From positions 19,836,723 to 19,900,722 of the forward strand of contig NC_063260.1 of assembly GCF_019578655.1 (NCBI RefSeq): 64,000 nucleotides of DNA, given 5' to 3'. Source of the DNA: Ricinus communis. Its lineage: Eukaryota; Streptophyta; Magnoliopsida; Malpighiales; Euphorbiaceae. Position 1 is the stretch's first letter. The number at the start of each line of letters is the position of its first letter. Both the position numbers and the translations under genes were made by a program. Below, piece after piece: positions 39,813 through 51,799 of this stretch. The notes beneath the pieces were generated by a model. The model ran no database searches, was not told the DNA's origin, and saw only the letters and a program-made list of their open reading frames with translations.

Positions 39813-42800
39813 ATGGAACCAAATGCTTGCAGTGACATGCATTCTCATCATTGTCTAGAGATACCACCTACGGAGGTGCACAAAGTGGTGTTACCGCCTC
39901 ATAGGAGCACTATTCAGAAATTCACCACTAGACTCAAAGAAACTTTCTTTCCGGATGACCCTTTGCGCCAATTCAAAGGACAACCATTGGGAAAGAAATG
40001 GATTCTTGCTGCTCAGTATGTTTTTCCTATTCTTCAATGGGGTCCTAGTTACAATCTCAAGCTCTTCAAATCTGATATCGTTTCTGGTCTTACCATTGCC
40101 AGCTTAGCCATTCCTCAGGTTCACTAATCAACATGTTTTCTGGCTTTTCTTTTCATTCATTTCTTTACATGTGCAGCATAAGAAAATATAAACAATAAAT
40201 TTTCTTTAAGCTTATTGACTGTTCTTGAAAACAACTTTCAGGGTATTAGTTATGCTAAGCTTGCAAATCTACCTCCTATAGTGGGTCTCTGTGAGTATTC
40301 TGTTTATTACTTTTTTTAAAAAATAAATTCTTGAGTAGTCTTTTCTTTTTTCCATTTTTACTTTATGCAAATTGGAGTGCTTCCTTATACAAATTATATA
40401 CATGCAGATTCAAGCTTTGTTCCTCCTCTTGTATATGCTGTTCTTGGAAGCTCAAGAGACCTTGCAGTAGGACCCGTTTCTATTGCTTCTCTTATTATGG
40501 GATCAATGCTTAGGCAAGAAGTATCTCCTTCCAATGATCCTATTTTGTTCCTGCAACTAGCTTTTTCTTCTACCTTTTTTGCTGGTCTTTTCCAAGCTTC
40601 TTTAGGATTTTTAAGGTAGACTTCTTTCTTTTCCCTTTTTTTTTGTCCTTTGTTTCTTCCTAAATTTATTTGGAGGTCATATATGCAGCTCTAATTACAT
40701 CCTGAAGATAAAATGATTTTATGTTTTCTAATTCCTAAAGGTCCAAATGGCATGAGTCATTTCAGGTTGGGATTTATCATTGATTTTCTATCAAAGGCTA
40801 CTTTGATTGGGTTCATGGCTGGAGCTGCTATTATTGTCTCTCTGCAACAACTTAAAAGCCTTCTTGGAATTACTCATTTTACAAAACAAATGGGTCTGGT
40901 TCCTGTCTTGAGCTCAGTGTTCCACAACACTCATGAGGTAATTATTTCCACTCACTAATACAACAGACATGAAGAGGTTTAGTCGAAAAGTTACAAGTAG
41001 TATCAATTAATAAAAAATCATGAGCAATTAAAGATTTAGGACCATAAAGCTCATTCCTAATCTGTACAGGGTGAGTTTGCCACTAATATTAACAATCCAC
41101 ATGATAATGATTGGATTATTTTTTATGATTTATAAAAAAAGCAAACAGATAATTGCTTTTAGTTTTTACCATCTTCTTTTATCAATCATTGCTTGTAATT
41201 AAATTAAGCTATGGCTCATTATTACATCTATAACTATAGAGTTTGTTGCAATATGATACCTTCTAAAAATTTACAATGGAATTATATTAAAAACTTAATG
41301 AAGTTATTGTGAAAATAGATAATTATCAATTGAAAGTTGAAAGATGCATTAATTACTTATATATAAGGTTCTATAAGTAGATAAGTTTATCCAAATAGAG
41401 GATCTCTGTCCATAAATGTATATTTTATATTGATTTTTAGATAATTATTGACAAACAATGTCCATTTCTTGTGCAGTGGTCGTGGCAAACAATACTGATG
41501 GGATTTTGCTTCCTTGTGTTCCTTTTGGTCGCAAGACACATAGTATGTTATTTCCTACTTCACTTTTTCTTTTAATATCTTAATTTCTTTTAGCTATTCC
41601 ATTCATATTTGTTTTGCCAAATTTCTAAATCAAAATAAATAAACTACTCTATACCATTTAATAAGAACCTCATAAAATTATTTTATTATTTATTAGAGGT
41701 AAAATGAGATATGAATTACGTAACAGAGATAAAACATTTATTTATTCTTATAAACAAAAAACACCAACCCAGTTGCTTTAAATAGATAATTATCATGCCT
41801 CTTTTTAAAGAGTTGATATTTGATTCTATAGGATCTCTATATATAGCCCCTAATTATTCTCCAAGTGGGTCATATGGTCAAGCATCTTGAACCCCTGTAC
41901 TCTTTTTCAATAAAAACAAGCAAACGTTGTTTGGTCTGAACAAGTTGCCAAAGGATTAAAAAGAAAAGAGATGCTACTCTGGTACATGTTTATTTGTTGT
42001 GGACTGCTTTGGTTGTTTGTATTGGCTAACTTTTTTGAACTTCTTGCTCCCTCTACTTTTTCATTAATCATCTCACTATCATACTTTTTCTTTTTTCTTT
42101 TTGCACATTTCACCACCATGTTTATGAACTAGCCATGTGTATGCTCTTATCTTAAACTCGTGGAACTCAGGGCAAAAGAAAAACAAGGCATTATTTCAAT
42201 CTGGGATACTTAATTTTCCGGCCAATGAGATCAAATATGGCTTCTGTAGCTAATACACAGCAACATATAATAATTTGACTCCGATTGCACGTATATATAA
42301 TTTAAGGTCAAAATACATTGCTCGACATCTGTCTTTTTCTGTATTTTCTTTTTGGAGAAATGTTATTTAATTCAATTTTCTTACACAAATAATTAATAAT
42401 TCTCATGTGTAGAATTAGTAATGAAATGAATAATAAAATAGACACGTGTCTCGGTTTATTTTTTCACAAGATACATTGTTTTTTTTTCCATTTATGGAAA
42501 ATGTATGTACTAATATTCTGTCGTTTATGATGTTTAAGTTTTGATTATATGGCCAGTTATATCTGTTCTGATGCCTGCAGTCCATTCCAGAAGATATATG
42601 TTTAGGAAAATTATATCCATGGAATGATGATATGTGAATTGGGACATGTGCCTTGCAGAGTATGAAAAGACCAAAGCTGTTTTGGGTATCAGCTGGAGCC
42701 CCTCTTCTGTCAGTGATTTTATCTACCCTCCTCGTTTTCGCATTCAAGGCTCAACGTCATGGCATCAGCATAGTAAGTTTTTTTATTTATAATTTACAGC

Positions 42801-44687
42801 ATGCATGAAATTTGCACCCGATAGAGAAGCACACTCTTCTTTTACATCTAGGTTAAATTCATAGATTACTGTAATCAGTGAATTTCATGCCAATGATGAG
42901 TACTAATAACTTCATAATTGCTTCTTCTATCACTGATAATGTTTCAATTTGCTTTTGTTACTAGATTGGAAAATTACAAGAGGGATTAAATCCTCCATCA
43001 TGGAATATGCTGCATTTTCATGGAAGTCACCTTGCACTGGTTATAAAAACTGGCCTTGTTACTGGCATCATCTCCCTCACTGTAAGTTTTTATTACCATT
43101 TCCTATCATCTAGTCATATATGCAGCTTTGGTATGAATATTTTTTATCTGTTTATTTACTACTGGAAACATCCAAAAGAAGAAAATAAAAGGCAGTCTGG
43201 TATTTGACTATATAGAAGTTTATTTATAACAGGAAGGCATAGCAGTAGGAAGGACTTTTGCTGCTTTAAAGAATTATCAAGTGGACGGTAACAAGGAAAT
43301 GATGGCAATTGGACTAATGAACATAATTGGCTCCTCTACTTCCTGCTATGTTACAACAGGTGCAAATCTTTTCTTTTTCTTTCTCCATTGTTTTGGTCAA
43401 CTGGGGTTCCACTTGTAACCTGTGGCGGACACACGATTTTAGAACCACCAAGTCAAAGCTTACTGAACATAGTCTCTCTTTAGATGCCAGATACGTTAAA
43501 AGAAAGAAGAGATGCCACATTTAAGTATTTAACAGAAATTTTAAATTTCAGGTGCTTTCTCGCGGTCTGCTGTTAATCACAATGCAGGAGCTAAAACAGC
43601 AGTTTCTAATATTATAATGTCAGTGACAGTGATGGTGACTCTTCTCTTCCTAATGCCTTTATTCCAATATACGCCGAATGTTGTATTGGGTGCCATCATT
43701 GTAACAGCAGTAATTGGCTTAATAGACATTCCAGCTTCTTACTATATCTGGAAGATCGACAAATATGATTTCATTGTACTGCTGTGCGCATTCTTTGGTG
43801 TTATCTTCATTTCTGTCCAGGAGGGCCTTGCCATTGCAGTAAGTTTTCAGTTATCAGCTATCATTACTAACTATCAGGAAATAATACTAGAACTAAAACA
43901 AATTCATGATCAGGTAGGAATATCCATATTCAAAGTCCTCCTGCAAGTTACAAGGCCAAAGACACTGATTTTAGGAAACATACCAAGGACAGATATATAC
44001 CGTGATCTCCATCAGTACAAGGAAGCTTTAATGGTTCCTGGCTTCCTCATTTTAAGCATTGAAGCCCCGATTAATTTTGCTAATACCACTTACCTCAAGG
44101 AAAGGTTGGTTAAATAGTTGACGCATCAAGTTGCTAATTAGAAATTGGTTCTTGTGCTTTCCGTTAAATTGGCATTTGTATGCTAGGATTCTGAGATGGA
44201 TAGAAGAGTATGAACCACAAGAAGATTCAAAAGAACAATCAAGTATCCATTATGTGATCATTGACCTGTCAGGTAAGTTCATCTATTAAAATTTTGCACC
44301 AAGCTTTTAGTCATGGCGCGTGCTATCAAATAAAACTAATTTACACCTTGAAATTTCAGCTGTGAGTGCCATAGACACAACAGGAGTCTCACTCTTCAAG
44401 GATTTAAAGAAAACAATGGACAGTAGGGGAACTGAGGCAAGTACAGCAGTAGCTTCGTTTCCATTCCTCCACTTCAATGGTTTATCCCTTTAATTGTGCT
44501 GATGTGTGTTTTCTGCTGTTTACCACAGCTTGTACTGGTGAATCCTTTAGGAGAGGTGATGGAAAAGCTGCAAAGGGCTGACGATGCGCGCGGTATCATG
44601 AAGCCTGATACTCTTTACTTGACGGTGGGTGAAGCTGTGGTCGCACTCTCATCTACAATGAAGGGTCAAACATCAAGCCATGTATAG
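39813..44687 (+). CDS. SULTR3;3: Sulfate transporter, group 3 (SULTR3;3-like), 13 exons
   Basis: This is a SLC26/SulP anion carrier; plant group 3 members move sulfate across the plastid envelope or plasma membrane. Exons are 39813-40118, 40242-40290, 40408-40615, 40766-40937, 41477-41542, 42659-42772, 42965-43081, 43233-43359, 43552-43838, 43914-44104, 44187-44272, 44360-44436 and 44529-44687. They total 1959 nt (652 residues), full family length. The N-terminus carries the group-3 hallmark EVHKVVLPPH and FFPDDPLRQFKGQPLG. The SLC26 signature is in NLPPIVGLYSSFVPPLVYAV. Many hydrophobic spans run to about residue 480. A cytosolic STAS domain fills about 505-640, with AIDTTGVSLFKDL at its conserved loop. 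Closest by memory to Arabidopsis SULTR3;3. Intron 12 has a GC donor (GAG|GCAAGT), and intron 9 is only 75 nt, in frame and stop-free. Confidence 0.95.
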
Positions 44688-45714
44688 GCGCGCTGCAGTT
44701 ATATTCTTCATTAGACAATATAGAACAGATTCAATAGGAAAAACAAACGTATTAATAGCGTATGAGCGTTTCATGTCATGCAACTCCATAAGCTTAGCGA
44801 TTGCCTTGTTATGTTCACATGCCTTGAAGGGGTAACAGTACTTCTTCCTGCATAAATTTATTACCACGACATCTGAATATGACAAATCACTAAACCAGGC
44901 TGGAAGTACCTGCTTTAGACACATTGCTAGTGCTATCCTAATCCATGCCAGCCTCTGGCTGCCAGTTCTTACACAGAAGTCCCTGTAAAAGAAGTACGGA
45001 GGATTTGGGGCGTGCAACACTTATTTGAGCAACTGATGAACTTTGTGGCTTTTTGCATATCTATTGTTTATTTATTTTAATTCTGTCCAATCTTCAGACG
45101 TACAATTGTTAAGACATACAAGTGAGTTTTTCAAAACAGAATTTTCCATACTCTTGCATGCCAAGGAAAGAGGTTTTCTATTTATTTATTTGAAAGGGAG
45201 GTTTTTAAAAAAATAATAAAATAAAATAAAATAAAATATTGGTTTCGCATCTACTTATTAAAAGTCTTATTCAGTACATTCAGATTAAGTCCAAATATAT
45301 ATTATGATACAAACCAATGTTGCTTATGTTGATATAACATCAATTTGGCCTATGAACTAATCGAATTGCTAGATTTGGCAAAAAGAAAAAATAGAAAAGA
45401 ATCTAATATCTTAAAGTTGTGCTTAAGCTAATACTTGAATTTTGTGCTGAAGTCGTTTTTGATACTAGTATAGTTTATTTCACACAGGTACATTTCATTG
45501 GATAAAGTTGAAATATATTACAGACTATAGATTGATACATTTGTAAGTAGATTAAAGAGAATAAGGCGAGTGACTAAATAAAAGCTTACAAAATGTAAAA
45601 GGGCGATATTAAAGCGTAGCAAAAGTAAGTAAACGCTAACGCTGAGAAACACTTTGATCAGCGAGTGGCAATTTGAGGAGTTTGGCTGATTCGGGAAGTG
45701 GACACAGTATAGAA
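44688..45714. other. Spacer between the sulfate transporter and SEC12 genes
   Basis: It holds the transporter's 3' untranslated region near its left end and the SEC12 promoter and leader near its right end. A (TAAAA)n run lies at about 45215-45237. The minus-strand open frame at 44673-45020 is not recognisable and overlaps the likely 3' UTR. Confidence 0.55.
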
Positions 45715-48700
45715 ATGGGGAAGAGCAATAAACCGGACTCACTCTCCTTCCAAAAATACGGAGTTCCTTTCTACTCTGCAGCTTGGGTTCCCTACAAACT
45801 AGTTAGATCCAAACTCCAATCTTCTCACTCCGACCACGAAAACGATCATGAGGAGATCGCCGATCAATACTACGTCCTTCTCGCTGGAGGTGGTGGCGAA
45901 GGTCGTAGCGGTATCCCAAACGCCCTCGTTCTCTCCCGTTTCGATTTCACCTTCAATTCTCTCTCTCCCCAGCCTGTATGTTATCTTAATCTCATTACGC
46001 TCGTTGACTGTTATTTTGTAGTTTCAATTTTGCTTCTTTTTAGCAATCCTTTTCATTTTACCTAATTTTAGGGTTTTCATGAACCAAACCAAGCCTTGGA
46101 CTTGATAAGTCAAAGAATTAATGTTGCAGATTTATTTTTTCTTTTTTTCTTTTAAAAAGAAAACTGGTCTAGGGATTGTGAGTTTGGATTTTATGTATAG
46201 GAATTCAACCAACTGTTTTGGTCGCTTAAGCGAAATGATATCCATTTATGTTGGCTTATGTATCAGGTAGCTAAGCTTGGAACTGGTTCTGATTTGCCTT
46301 ATAGAATGGTTGTTCATCCTGGCGGAGATGGACTAGTATGTGCATTGCCAAACAGCTGCCGGTAATAACCCATAATTTTTGTTGCACGAGTTTATGATCA
46401 CGAGCTCACTTTATCCATTTTTTGTTATTGTCAATCACAATACAGGTGCCAGTGATTATAAGAATTGTTATGGTGTAAAGCAACTGGTCTTCTAGAGATG
46501 TTGTATAGCTTTACCAACTCTGTTATTTGTTTTGCATAGTAATGCGTGGCGCTTGGTCGGTCACTCCCACCATATGTAACCCTTTTTTCATACTTTGTAA
46601 GAAGCTTTTGTGCTTGTACTTAGTCAAGAAATTTAGACTGAAATAAATGTGAAATCTATAAATTGTAATTCAATAATACATCTCAGGGTGCACAGTGCAC
46701 TAAGAATCGCTCTTTTTCTATTTGATTGAGCTATAGGTTTAATTGGGTACTCCTGGCCATTATGCTCTGCCAGTCCTTTTACTAATCTCCCACTATTTCA
46801 TTCTTCAAGGCTACTGAATTCCATCAATATGTATCTTTGCTCGTTCCTAATTTCATTGACTGCAGTTATTAAAGGAATATTAATCTGTTACTATCTGCCC
46901 CCTTTTTTTTTTTGTCAAGGTTTTTTGAGTGGGATGAAGTCAAGGATAATGAAGCTCACAAATTGGGTCTAAAAGAGTCAGAAAAAGCACTGACTCAGTT
47001 AGAAGACGTTGGACAACAATTAGCATTGGCCTTTAACAGTGAAAGTTCTGCACTTGCTGTAGGTGGCGAGGTAGAGATATTATGCACATTTTATCAGTTA
47101 AATTTTGAATGTAGTTGTTATATAATAAGTTTATTCTAATAAACATTAGGAAGAAACAATGAAAAGAAACAATCTCTTTAGGTTTCATTACATCTAAAGC
47201 AAAATTAGTCTGTCACTCTTATGAAGGATGAAAAGCATGCAACTTAAACAGAACCAGTTATGGAGTTGGAATATTTGGAACTTCTTTGTAACTCCATCAT
47301 GTTTAGCTATAGAAGATTACTTTCGATCTAAAAATGTATCTTGAAAACTGAAACCCACTGAAATAAGGGAAATTACGTAAGATTTGGTTATGCAGCATTT
47401 GAATAATAAATGGCCTGGTTAGAACATTTGATCCAAATTTATGGAAGAGGAATTCAGCATCACCTAGAATCTAGTAGGAGCTTGTGGCTTTTGATAGAAA
47501 TGCTTAATGTAATATTTGTGCTTCCTGCTGTGATTGGGACTTTGGAAGAACTTTTCCACCGTCCATGGCAGATTGCATTTTGGGAACTCCCTTCAAGTGA
47601 ATTGCTAGGTTATCAGCATTAGCTCGATTATTAGACATTATAAAATTCTTACTTTTTTCTTTTCTTTTTTAAAATTCCAGCTTCATTATTGTGTATGCTG
47701 ATTTTTTGAGGACATAATTTTTTCTTTATCCAGCAATGCCATATGATGCTCTGATTTGTTGCAGTACAGGATGGCAGATTAAGGGTTTTCAAGTGGCCCA
47801 GCATGGAGATATTTCTCAATGAGGCTGAAGCTCATCCTTCCTTAAAGGACTTATGTTTCAGGTATTGCAGTCTCTAGGTTGTTAGTTCCTAAGCCAGCAT
47901 GTGTGAAGGGTATTTAATATATGTATGCTGATATAACTTAATTCTGTTGCAGCCCTGATGGGAAATTTCTTGTATCCTTGGGAGGCCGTGGCCCTGGTAG
48001 GGTTTGGGATGTCACTTCTTCAACAGCAGTAGCTTCCTTATCAAAGGAGAATGTAAGCAATAAGTTTTAATTTCTTGAGCTAACTAGACTATATATCTCT
48101 TAAGTAGACCACTTTCAAATTTGTTTAGTTGTTGCATTAACAGTGGTCATTGTGATTTTCATTGTGAACCTGAGCAAGAAGCTAAGGACATAGCAGATGA
48201 ATTGCATTCTAGTGATTTAGTGATTCAGTTGATCATGAGATTATTCGCTGACCACAGATGGTCATATATTCAACTTTGTACAGGAAATTTATATCTAATC
48301 ACTGCAGAGATGCATAGCCTTTTTTTCAGTCAGTTTAGTTAATCCTCTTTCAAAAGGGTCTTGAGCTAGCTTTTTGTGTTACCTGCAGGATGAGGTTTTT
48401 GCCTCTTGCAGATTTTCTCAAACTACTGATCAGACTCAGGTTCTTTACATTGCTGCCATAACAGGTAAATACAACTGAGCTTCTCTTTTCCTTTTCTTTT
48501 TCCTCCCGCTCTTTTGGTGGTCAAAAGAAGGGTTTCACTTTTTGACATTGGAATGCTGTTATACAATGTAATTGTCATAATCTTTACTTAGATAAGGGTG
48601 GAAGTATTGTAACATGGGATGCAAGCTCATGGAATAGAATTGGCTCAAAGCATATAACTCGTGATGGAATTTCTTCGTTCAATGTCTCACCTGACGGAAA

Positions 48701-49580
48701 GTTCCTCGCAGTGTATTGATCTTCACTCTGTTACTTTCAAGTGCTTGAGTTCATTTAGCAAGCATGTTAAATATTGAAGCCTTTTCTTTATGATTGCTCG
48801 ACATATAGGGGGACAAGTCAAGGAGATGTGCTCCTCCTAAATTCAACCAGGGTGCGGGTTCAAAAAGTGGTTAGGAAAGCACATCTTGGCATGGTAACAG
48901 CATTGGCATTCTCCCATGATTCAAGGTTGAAAGTCTAACATGGTTGCTAGATTCCCATTTCATTATACACTTTAATCCAGGTTCATTCCCTTCTAGGAAT
49001 AGTATAAAGTAGTGAAACATTCATTATTTGGATGCAGGGCTCTGGTGTCTGCATCCTTGGACTCGAGCGCTAGGGTGACACTAGTTCAGGACGTGAAAAG
49101 TGGTACGTATTTCCGCCCTTGGTTTTTAGTTAAATTCACAATCCTGCCATTGGCCCTAACCAGCAATTGTTAACCTATTAAACAGACTAAAATAAAACCC
49201 AGCTTGGGTTCTCAATTAAAATGTGATCAGTGCAACCACTGGGAACATCTAAATGCTTAGTTAGGCAAGGTGTTTTAAGTCCATCTCTTCGAGTATTGAG
49301 GGGCAACCAAAAGATTTTTGGGCTTTAAGCTCTAAGAAATTGGGGAGGTTGATTTCTAATGGCCTAGAGATGGACTGTGGAGAAATGCTTGAAGAAGCTT
49401 GCATAGATTGGCTACCATTTAGTGCATTCTCCCTTCTGCCTTATGTTCCAGTTGATATTTCTAATTCTTGGTTTTTCCTTTGCAGGAGGATTAAGCTTGT
49501 GGTTGATTATATTTGTAATATTGCTTGCAATGGTTGCATATTTCATGAAGAATGAAGGACTTCTTCCTTTTCTTGGCTAG
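45715..49580 (+). CDS. STL2P: SEC12-like SAR1 guanine-nucleotide exchange factor (STL2P type), 10 exons
   Basis: This is an ER membrane WD40 protein that loads GTP on SAR1 to start COPII coat assembly. Exons are 45715-45975, 46267-46361, 46920-47070, 47770-47861, 47953-48052, 48389-48464, 48592-48712, 48809-48925, 49038-49102 and 49486-49580. They total 1173 nt (390 residues), as in Arabidopsis SEC12/STL2P. The first blade carries YYVLLAGGGGEGRSGIPNAL, the glycine-rich loop of the family. WD40-like blades follow, for example DGRLRVFKWPS, PDGKFLVSLGG and TSQGDVLLLNSTR. A C-terminal membrane anchor (LSLWLIIFVILLAMVAYFM, about 362-380) and a short lumenal tail end the protein. The start at 45715 (MGKSNKPDSL) is chosen because in-frame upstream sequence lacks an ATG. 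PHF1 is the nearest alternative family member. Confidence 0.93.
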
Positions 49581-50220
49581 AATTCAGTGGCTGCATCACT
49601 TATGTTAGATTTCTTTTAACGTTGTCATCACATGGAAGCAGAGATATGAAAATGTTGTAAATGATAAACTCACAGCTTATCAGGTGCAATCATTATTTGA
49701 ATTGTTCTGAATGTAGTGTTGTGGCTGATGGATGGTTGCTGATAGGGTGAGCCCCAGCTCAGGCTGAACCTATCAAAGATTGATCCATTTACAGCACCAA
49801 CAAGAACAGGAATACTGGAACGGTTTATTTATATGTGGTTTGATACATTCCTGTACAGACCTCAAGTCGTCACTGGTTAATGAAATAACTTTTAGACATT
49901 CATTTGCCTTTTTCTTTTTTCTTTTTTGCATAATTATTTCTTTCATTCCTCTGTCGTATAGTTTCATCCTTTGTTTATTCTCTGGATTCTTCTTAATTCA
50001 CCATGAAAGTCAGGTTTTGAGAACGGAGAGTGATTAGTGAAATTTTTCTTGTAATCATTTACCCAATGATTGCAATTGCTTGCGCAGTATATAGTGGTTA
50101 AATGAAAAGAATCAAAATACTATATTAATTGAGACTCAGAGATCATCGAATAGTTCCTATAAAACCAGCAGGCAGCAGCAGTGCCTATTTGTTCCCCAAT
50201 TTGCATTATATCATCTTCTT
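49581..50220. other. 3' UTR and flank of SEC12
   Basis: Downstream of the SEC12 stop there is no further coding signal. The first few hundred bases are probably the 3' untranslated region. The overlapping open frames near 49773-50037 on both strands are not recognisable. Confidence 0.5.
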
Positions 50221-51795
50221 TATGCTGAGCATGGATCTCGGTGATTCCCACCCGAACTGAATAACCATACCGAAAAGTACCAGAACCGAAAAAACTGAAA
50301 ATTTTTATAACTGAATTGAACAGATCCGAATTTTTTTACTATTACGGTATGGTACTGGTTTTTTAGTAAAAACCGTACCGTAACCGTACCAGAACCGATC
50401 CGTCTTGTACTGATCTGGACCAAATCGTAGAACCGAATTTCTTACAAATATTTATAAATAATTATTTATATTATATAAAAAATACATATATTAAAAAAAT
50501 AATACATATACTCTATAAAAAATTATTTTATATTTATCATTTATATAATTCAAACAATTGTTATCGAAATATAAAAAATAATACATATTAAAAATAACTA
50601 TAATATTATAATATACTTTATACTCTAAAAAATATAAGTTATATATATTAATATGTCATATAGTATATTGATACTAGTAATCTAGTGTACATACTATAAT
50701 ACTAGATTTAAAATTTATTTATTATCTAGAAATTTTGACAAATTAATTAAAAATTACTAAAATAATAATATTAATTATACTAAAAGTATTAATTTATATA
50801 AATATTAAAATTAAGAAATAAATATTTTAAAAATAATTTTTATATTATTATACTAATAAAACTTAAAAATAAATATTTAGAAATAATTAATTTATTAACT
50901 TTTAAAATATTATAAATTAATATTAAAATATAAAAATATATTAAATATTTATAAATTTAATTTTTTTTTTTAAAAAGATCAAACAAAACTTGAGAAAAAA
51001 TTGTCAAAACATTTTTTAACAATATAGAAGTTTTTTACTTCCTACAACAGCGGAGGTCCTCATTTGTTGTCAAGATTGGCTTAAAAGTTCAAATAAACCT
51101 ATCCAACTAGAAGAATCAATAGAGGATATTGAAAGCATAGAGTCAGGTAAAATTTCTTTACTTCTTACATATGTTTGTTTATTGTTGATGCTGTTAAGTC
51201 TTATTGACATAATTTTTTACTTTTATTGTAGAAATTATTCAAGATCTTGAGATTGGTAAGTCCTTTATGCCAAGATTAAATGTGGAGTGCTAATTTTGAG
51301 GGGAGGTAATAACATTCCTTTGCTAATTTTGGACATGTATTTTAGTGCTACATAAAGTTTGTAAATTTATTTATTTTAATGATTGCCATCTGTAAAATAT
51401 TTTTATGGTTGCAGTAATATATATTTTAATGGTTTGTATTTGAATATTGAATGAATTATTGTATTTGCAAGTGACTGAATTGTGAAACAGGTTATTTAAG
51501 AATGTGATTGCAATTTTAATTTAGATTTTCATGCTACTTTTTTTTAGGTTGGTAATCATATTTTCTCTAAATGCATTTGATTAAAGATGAGATTAAAGTT
51601 ATATTTTTAAAATTTTTTAGAACCGAAAATAGCACCGAACCGAACTGTATTGAACCGTAAAATTGGTACAATACAGTATTGGATCCTTTTATGTTTGGTA
51701 CGGTACTGGTATCTTCAATTTTAAAATAACCGAAATTTAGTATGGTACTGGTGATTTATAAATAACCAAATTGGACCGATCCGTGCTCAGTCCTA
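50221..51795 (+). mobile_element. Decayed hAT-type DNA transposon, ~1.6 kb
   Basis: The left end (CTGAGCATGGATCTCGG at 50225) and the inverted right end (CTGAGCACGGATCGG, ending at 51790) match. Both ends are followed by AACCG/GTACCG-rich subterminal repeats of about 200 bp, as in plant hAT elements. The core is extremely AT-rich (50440-51000). The stretch 51045-51260 keeps the last two exons of a hAT transposase. A clean 8-bp target duplication is not visible, so the exact ends are approximate. Confidence 0.65.
51045..51292 (+). pseudogene. C-terminal remnant of a hAT transposase
   Basis: One frame reads TAEVLICCQDWLKSSNKPI with an acidic tail, up to a GT donor near 51148. After a TTATTGTAG acceptor it resumes as EIIQDLEIG and ends soon after. 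The T(A/V)EALIC-QDWL pattern is the tail right after the hAT dimerisation domain. Everything upstream is lost or replaced by AT-rich filler. Confidence 0.6.
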
Positions 51796-51799
51796 TATG

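Noticed and set aside
44673..45020. 115-codon minus-strand frame after the sulfate transporter gene
   Set aside because: It overlaps the transporter's stop and likely 3' UTR and resembles no protein family.
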